This document shows positions 58,601 through 64,000 of a stretch of DNA of 64,000 nt, piece by piece. The stretch is from Chloranthus sessilifolius (Eukaryota > Streptophyta > Magnoliopsida > Chloranthales > Chloranthaceae), in the NCBI GenBank assembly GCA_021018995.1, contig CM037589.1, positions 62,716,568 through 62,780,567 on the forward strand, written 5' to 3'. The position numbers were made by a program, and so were the translations under genes. Under the pieces are notes generated by a model. That model saw only the letters and a list, made by a program, of their open reading frames with translations. It made no database searches and was not told the DNA's origin. Every line of letters starts with the position of its first letter. Positions within the stretch are counted from its first letter, which is position 1.

Positions 58601-60140
58601 GATTTTGTCAGATTTCTCATAAATACGAGTTTCAACTTTTCGAACTCATTTTTTCTCAAATTTACATCATTTTCTTCAAATCTTTCACCCACATCCTAAC
58701 TAAAGACTAGCGTAACTATAAATCACAACTTAATATAATTTTCTTATCTTTAAGTGATCGATTCCTCGATCCATGTGCTCACGCCCAAGAAAGGGTTTCA
58801 AAGTCGGAACTTTGGGGGATTCTCTTCGATCCTCAATCCCCGAACTTCACGCATAGACTCAAATCTTACACACACACACACACATCGGAAGAAGAAATCT
58901 AGATCTCTCTTTCTCTCTTCTCTCTTCACACACAATTTCTTAACAAACAAGTAAAGGAAATGAATTCCTTACCAAAGTTGGCTTTTATACTTAAAAGTTT
59001 ACTCCTTGGGTGTTAAGCCGTTACATCGTCCCTCGGTGTATGATATTCCATCTAATGGTCAATATTACCACTAACTCAATCATTTTCACTCAAAATTTAT
59101 TCTAACTCTTTAACTCACTTTAATATTTTTATATTGTCAGGTGCGTGATCAGTCGGGCATGCACACCGAGACAGACTGTTCGGAAGTCAAAATTTTTCGG
59201 GACCTCACAATTAGGTTCAAAACATGTGATGCACACTGTACATGGAATAAATCGCCTCTTAGTGGGAAGACATCTTTTAGAACAAAATAAGATTTTAGAG
59301 TTCTTTCCATCACATCATTTGCACCGCTGTTATCTAAGGTAATTGATCTCACTTTTTTATCAAGTTTCCATATCAATATAGATGTCTTAATTCCTTCGGC
59401 AATATTATTCCCGGTATGGGGTGAGGGGAGGTGATTAAAAGTTCTTATATATTTTTTTAACTTCCAATCAGAATCAATAAAATGAACAGTAACAGCCATA
59501 TATCTTAAAAATTGGAAAGATGTTTAAGTATCGAATATAAAACTTACTCTTCCACTATTATTTTCAAATTTACTAACTAAATTAATTTTTTCTTTCTTAT
59601 ATACATTAAAACATTATTTTCTAATAGTGTTTTGTGATGGCATCTTAAATTTATGTTCTAAACTACTACAAATCCTCCTAAATCCAATGTGTTCTATGAT
59701 TTTAAATGGATATTCGTGAAGGACAATAGCCCTTGCTATTTCCTCTCGACTTACTACTTCGTTAAATACGAAGTTCTTAAGGGGAGGTAATGGGACAATA
59801 TATGTTACTTTTTATCCACTCTTGGTTTTTTTTTACATGATTCCTTAAGATGTCTTTTTAGGATGGTAGTTCCGGTTTCATAACTATAAGAAATTTCATT
59901 TTGCAGTGAGTACATTAAGCATTTTGCTTGTCATTTTTTGTCACCAACACCATCTCATCCCAAACAGAGGATCTCTTACGCTTTCCCGATGGAGAATGTA
60001 GTTGAGAAAGAGAGGCATTAGAGGCAATACATACTGTAGAGCTAGGACTAGGAGTCGGTAAACTTCAGCAATGCTACTAAGATTATGATTAACATCCACA
60101 CTATCACCAATGTTGTTACTACTGAATTGAATGTCAGACA
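55631..60140 (-). pseudogene. hAT transposase gene, interrupted
   Basis: From right to left: degenerate BED finger around 59940-59830 (SVWDEMVLVTKND, THCKMKF, with stops); RNase H-fold segment 59499-59210 (SITLDNSGANDVM, FHVQCASHVLNLIV); then after the insertion LENLRETIHKVRESVKF; C-terminus 56290-55631 with the dimerisation motif (WWKVNSSSYRFPILG, TITSESSFSVGGRIVSK). Several stops and frame changes besides the insertion. The family is the BED-finger hAT group often labelled RICESLEEPER. Confidence 0.85.
56799..59209. mobile_element. Solo-LTR-like insertion (2,411 bp) inside the hAT gene
   Basis: Ends TGTGATAGCCCAGATTTT and TTTTCGGGACCTCACA. Flanks ATTCG (56794-56798) and ATTAG (59210-59214) are a 5-bp duplication with one change. 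Taking out the element and one flank joins the hAT frame without a break. No coding region. A block at 58255-58610 is packed with GATCGATCG(G/A) palindromes. Size and architecture resemble the two solo-LTR-like elements in intron 15. Confidence 0.78.
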
Positions 60141-60446
60141 TTTTAACAATTAAAACAAGTGACCAACACTCCATAATTATATAAATAATAACAAAAGAAG
60201 CAACAATGATGTATGTAATAAAAATGCAGTGATCAACACTCAACAATGCTATAAATAATGATAAAAAATTAGCAATGATACAATAATTATAAAACACTGA
60301 TCAACACACAACAATGCTATAAATAATGATAAAAATCAGCAATGATATAAAAAACAGTGATAAATAATAAAAAAGGAAGACAAAAATCAGCAATGATATA
60401 AAAAAAGTAATGAGTAATAAAATAAAAAAAGAACGAGCACACCTGA

Positions 60447-61544
60447 TGATGCAGGCCGATACCCTAAACTATGTGAATGCAATGATTAAATAATTGCCGA
60501 ATTAGAATTGAATTTAAATTAAGCAATAAACCTTAAACTACAGTGAATACCTTAGACTTTCATAGTATTCCATAAGAGCATTGCGTATAATTCGAGCAGG
60601 GTTCAGTCTGGGCGTTAAATCCGTTAGGTTGCAGCGCGGATCGATCCTAAAGATAGAACTCTAGATTTTTAGATTAAGGCGCTCACAGTGCAATGATGGA
60701 ATCTCAGGTTTTTGAGTTATTTTGATATGGCTGGGCTTAGCAGTCAAATGAAGACTACGATTGATGAATCGAATCGATTTAATGGTTTAGGAGAAAAACT
60801 AGGGTTTAGGAATTTCAAAGGGATGATGGCTGATTTAGGGTTGTGGGATCAATACAAACAGAGAAGATAAAATTAGATAGATAGAAGATAGATTTTGTAG
60901 GCTTTGCACCCTTAGCTTCACACCAAATCCTTCTCGAGAAGAAGAATCACTTTTCGGAGAAACTCATCTCAAGTCTCAAAAGCAAATGCTCATTCATTCA
61001 ATAATCAATAACTAATTATATTGTTTAACTTAAGGACCTTATATAGGAGTCATTTCAAACGAAAATAAAACCCTAAAATAAATTCTAAAAGGACAAGTAT
61101 GCCCCTAAAAGTTCAGTTCGAATTAAAAAAAAAAAACAAAAAAATTTAAGCTGCGCGATTTCGATCGATCGTAAATGAAGTTCGATCGATTGAAATTAAA
61201 ATTCGATCAATCGAAAGTTAAACTCGATGGATCGAAAAATATATTTCAAAAGTTCGCCGTAGAAATTCGATCGATCAAAATTGAAACTCGATTGATTGAG
61301 TATATAATTCGATTGATTGAATTATATACTCCAGAACATATGTTTTCCTCTCGCTGTCGTTCGATCGATCGAAATAGGACTTCGATCGATCGAAATTGAA
61401 ATTCGATCGATCAAATTTGCTGGTTCCTCCAAATTTTCATCTTTCGCCTCTTTTGCCTATTTCTGATTTTCATTCTGCTTCTTATGACGTCGGTATATAC
61501 GAAACGGTCTATGTCCAATGTCTACGATGTCGGCGTCCCCGTTA
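60447..61544 (-). repeat. 3' LTR of Z2
   Basis: Related to the Z LTRs over its length; U3 palindrome array at about 61155-61415 is the longest of the set, with more than ten TCGAT(C/T)GAT-type sites. Confidence 0.85.
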
Positions 61545-62771
61545 ATTCTCCCAGGCCGAAAAGGCTTCATCACCGATGAAACGGCATCGTGATATCGCTC
61601 GAGCATGTCGGCGTCTAGGCGTCGCACCTCGTCTTCAGCTAACCATGAGTTCTCGGAGTCCGGCTTTCCCAACCACTTGACCAAGTACTTTTGGATTCTG
61701 CTCCCATGGGTGGATATCGCCAAATCATCTAATATCCCTTCAATCTCATCTCTACGTTGCTTGCGTGGGGAAGGGAAGGGTAGGGGTTGTACGGTGGGGC
61801 TGGCATTCGGGCTCGGGGTTGCTTGGAAGGGGTTGTGAGGGGTTGGTGCTGGGGCCAAAGAAGGAATCAGATCCTTCACATTGAATGTAGAGCTGACCCC
61901 TATATCTGGTGAAAGTTCGAGAACATATGCATTAGGCCCGCTCCTTGCCACAATTCTAAAAGGTCCAGCGCCCCGGGCTTGAAGTTTCTTTGCGGCTCCC
62001 AATGGGAACCGCTCAGGCCTAACTTGAACCATAACGTAATCTCCAACCTAAAATTTCTTGAAGCGCCTATGTGCATTCGCAGATATTTTATACTGTTCAT
62101 TGCTTGCATTAATTCTTTTTCTAATTTCGGCATGCAATTCATGTATATGCTATGCAAATGAATTAGCTGACTCGGAAACTCGATGGGATGCAGACATAGG
62201 AATTAGATCAATGGGTCTTCGAGGCCTATGACCAAGGACGACCTCAAAAGGACTCATACCTAGGGACCTATTGACTGAATTGTTGTATGCAAACTCGGCT
62301 AAAGGCAAAATAGAATCCCAAGTCCTAGGGTGATCACCAACAAGACAACAGAGAAGATTACCTAAGTTTCTATTGGTGGATTCCGTTTGGCCATCTGTTT
62401 GAGGATGATAGGCCGAAAAAATTTGGAGCATGGTACCCATCATGTGTCATAAAGTTTTTCAAAAATAACTGGTAAACTTCATATCTCGATCCGACACAAT
62501 CGACTGGGGTAACCCATGTAGATTCACAACCTCCCCGAAAAATAATTTGGCTATATGAGCCGTATCGGAGGTTTTAGAGCAGGGTATGAAGTGGGTCATC
62601 TTGAAAAAGCGGTCTACTATCACAAAAATGGAATCGTGCTTCTGTTGGATCTTTTAAAGTCCGAGCACGAAATCCATAGAGACGTCTTGCCATGGGGTGT
62701 GCGGCACAGGTAAAGGGGTGTACAAGCCGGTATTTTGTTTGATATGCTTCGCAACATGGCATGTACGACAC
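61457..62771 (-). pseudogene. Integrase with intact-looking chromodomain (Z2)
   Basis: 62771-62574 and 62443-62150 hold integrase-core parts ([20 protein letters not shown]). 62032-61457 is a 191-residue frame: RPERFPLGAAKKLQARGAGP, then a proline-rich stretch, then a chromodomain (RRDEIEGILDDL; KYLVKWLGKPDSENSWL). The chromodomain is the best preserved in the window. The frame ends 88 nt inside the LTR. Confidence 0.87.
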
Positions 62772-63285
62772 TGTTTTTTAACCCTAGAGACATTTCTCAC
62801 AAGGCTAGGCCAATAGAACATATCCTCAACGAGCGCACTGGTTTTATCGTGCCCAAAATGTCTGACAATCCCTCCGGCATGTAACTCTCAGATGAGAAAG
62901 TCACGCAATGAAGTGCGAGGGATGCACAAACGATTTCCTTTGAACAAATACCCATCCAGCAGGGTATACTCAGAGTTGATGTTGTTCAAAATTTCAAGAA
63001 AAGCAGTGTATTATATCCCAAAATCTGGGCAATCAGGATAATCTTATTTCAACTGCTCAAATCCAATGACCTCGGTGCTCACAGACTGCAACGTCGCCAC
63101 TCGACGACTAAGGGCATCAGCAGCCTTGTTCTCGGCACCAGCCTTATACTTCAAGACAAATGTGAACCCTTGAAGGTACTTGACCCACTTCGCGTACCTC
63201 GGGTTCAACTTTTTTGGAAAGCAAGGAAACGCAAGGCCTCATGGTTAGAAAATAATACAAATTTCTGCGGTCTCAGGTAATGTTT

Positions 63286-63693
63286 CTAATACCACAAAGA
63301 TCGGACGACCGCATAAAACTCCTTGTCATAGGTGGAGTATTTCTGCTTCGCCTCATTGCGTTTCTCACTAAAATAGGCTATAGGGTGGCCTTCTTGGCTC
63401 AACACTCCGCCTATGCCTATACCCGATGCATCACATGTTACTTCAAAGACTTTAGAAAAGTTCGGTAGGCGCATGACGGGTGCGGTAACCATCTTATCTT
63501 TTATCTCGACAAAGGCTCTCGTCGCGGCTTTGTTCCACAGGAACTCTCCTTTTCTCATGCAATCAGTGATGGGAGCCATGATGGTGCTAAAGTTTCGAAT
63601 GAAACATCGATTAAACGTGGCTAAACCGTGGAAGCTACGGACTTCATGAATATTCTGAGGTTCAAGCCACTCCACAATGGCCTTAACCTTCAC
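63286..63693 (-). pseudogene. RNase H and end of reverse transcriptase (Z2)
   Basis: [20 protein letters not shown], then [20 protein letters not shown] and [10 protein letters not shown]. 135-residue open stretch cut at its N-terminal side by the insertion at 63702. Confidence 0.87.
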
Positions 63694-63701
63694 AGGGTCT
63701 G

Positions 63702-64000
63702 GTGTAATTTAAGTATAACCCTTGCAAGTGCACAAGATCTATTACAGTATGACAAGAACAAAGGTGTCGAACCCACAGGGAAATCTTGAATTTTAATTAA
63801 TTCTTTCAGAGATTTAAAAACATCCCCAAGGAAGTACCAAGGGGCAGATTCGATTTACCAAAAATTTATCACTTTTTCCTAAATACAGAAAAATAAATTA
63901 ATCTAAATAACTAATTACCGATGAATCTAAGAACAATATTTAAATAAGATCAAGAAATATGCTACCCCAGATTTGTACCCCCCTTTTATTAAAGAATCAT
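63702..64000. mobile_element. Left edge of an unidentified insertion into Z2
   Basis: Z2 homology breaks after AGGGTCTG. The new sequence contains ACCCTTGCAAGTGCACAAGA and GTCGAACCCACAGGGAAAT, strings I know as recurring in plant repeats. Its class cannot be decided from 300 bp. Confidence 0.4.

Larger units (their letters stand above)
55090..60446 (-). mobile_element. Second hAT transposon (Ac/RICESLEEPER-like), split and truncated
   Basis: The left terminus looks like TAGGGCTCTCAATGGGC at about 55090, a common plant hAT-type end. Transposase reads leftward from about 60140 to 55631. The region 60150-60440 has repeated ACAATGCTATAAATAATGAT units, probably 5' subterminal repeats. The gene is interrupted by the 2.4-kb insertion at 56799-59209. 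The right end is hidden by the chromovirus inserted at 60447. Confidence 0.75.
60447..63701 (-). mobile_element. Chromovirus copy Z2, 3' part
   Basis: 3' LTR 60447-61544 (1,098 bp, ends TGATGCAGGCCG and CCCCGTTA), then internal sequence collinear with element Z from chromodomain back to RNase H. Homology to Z stops abruptly at about 63701, where a different insertion begins. The LTR landed in the 5' end of the second hAT element. Confidence 0.88.

Noticed and set aside
58255-58610. GATC-dense block as a bacterial-type replication origin or methylation locus
   Set aside because: It sits inside a plant solo-LTR-like element and similar arrays occur in other LTRs, so an LTR-linked explanation is better.
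1-64000. Triterpene biosynthetic gene cluster around the cyclase
   Set aside because: No cytochrome P450, acyltransferase or glycosyltransferase exons were found; the neighbours are transposons.

Overview
The window is nuclear DNA of a flowering plant: AT-rich, with spliced genes whose introns are full of LTR retrotransposons, hAT and Mutator-like DNA transposons and (TA)n tracts. No species can be named from the sequence.

The one intact host gene is an oxidosqualene cyclase on the + strand. I assembled 18 exons (6810-44662) by matching conserved protein blocks to splice sites. All phases join and give an unbroken 773-residue protein. It has the MWCHCR block of sterol-type cyclases and a DCTSE form of the catalytic DCTAE motif. 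At the two positions that separate plant cycloartenol synthase from plant lanosterol synthase it has Asn and Val (not His and Ile), with the key Tyr retained. I therefore call it a probable plant lanosterol synthase. Three introns (2, 15 and 16; 13.2, 7.9 and 10.3 kb) make up most of the 37.9-kb gene. One intron has a GC donor.

Layout. 1-6.6 kb: Ty1-copia remnant, a foldback repeat, a Mutator-like element with an 11-bp target duplication, a 96-bp tandem duplication, then the gene's upstream region. 6.8-20.5 kb: exons 1-2 and giant intron 2, which holds foldback repeats, a 155-bp hAT MITE, a 6.15-kb hAT element with perfect 8-bp target duplication and dead transposase, and a stray callose synthase first exon. 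20.6-26.1 kb: exons 3-15. 26.1-34.0 kb: intron 15 with a 221-bp hAT MITE, a chromovirus 5' end, and two inverted, nested 2.4-2.5-kb LTR-like elements. 34.0-44.35 kb: exon 16 and intron 16, which holds two chromovirus-type insertions (one encoding a Gag fused to the integrase C-terminus) and an RTE LINE. 44.35-44.66 kb: exons 17-18. 45.0-51.7 kb: a near-complete decayed chromovirus. 55.1-60.4 kb: a second hAT gene split by a solo-LTR-like insertion. 60.4-63.7 kb: another chromovirus copy, broken by a further insertion at the right edge.

The chromovirus-type elements are all on the - strand, antisense to the cyclase. Each LTR carries, at the same place in U3, an array of short palindromes, but the palindrome differs between subfamilies. 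This and the Gag-integrase fusion element are the least ordinary features besides the cyclase.
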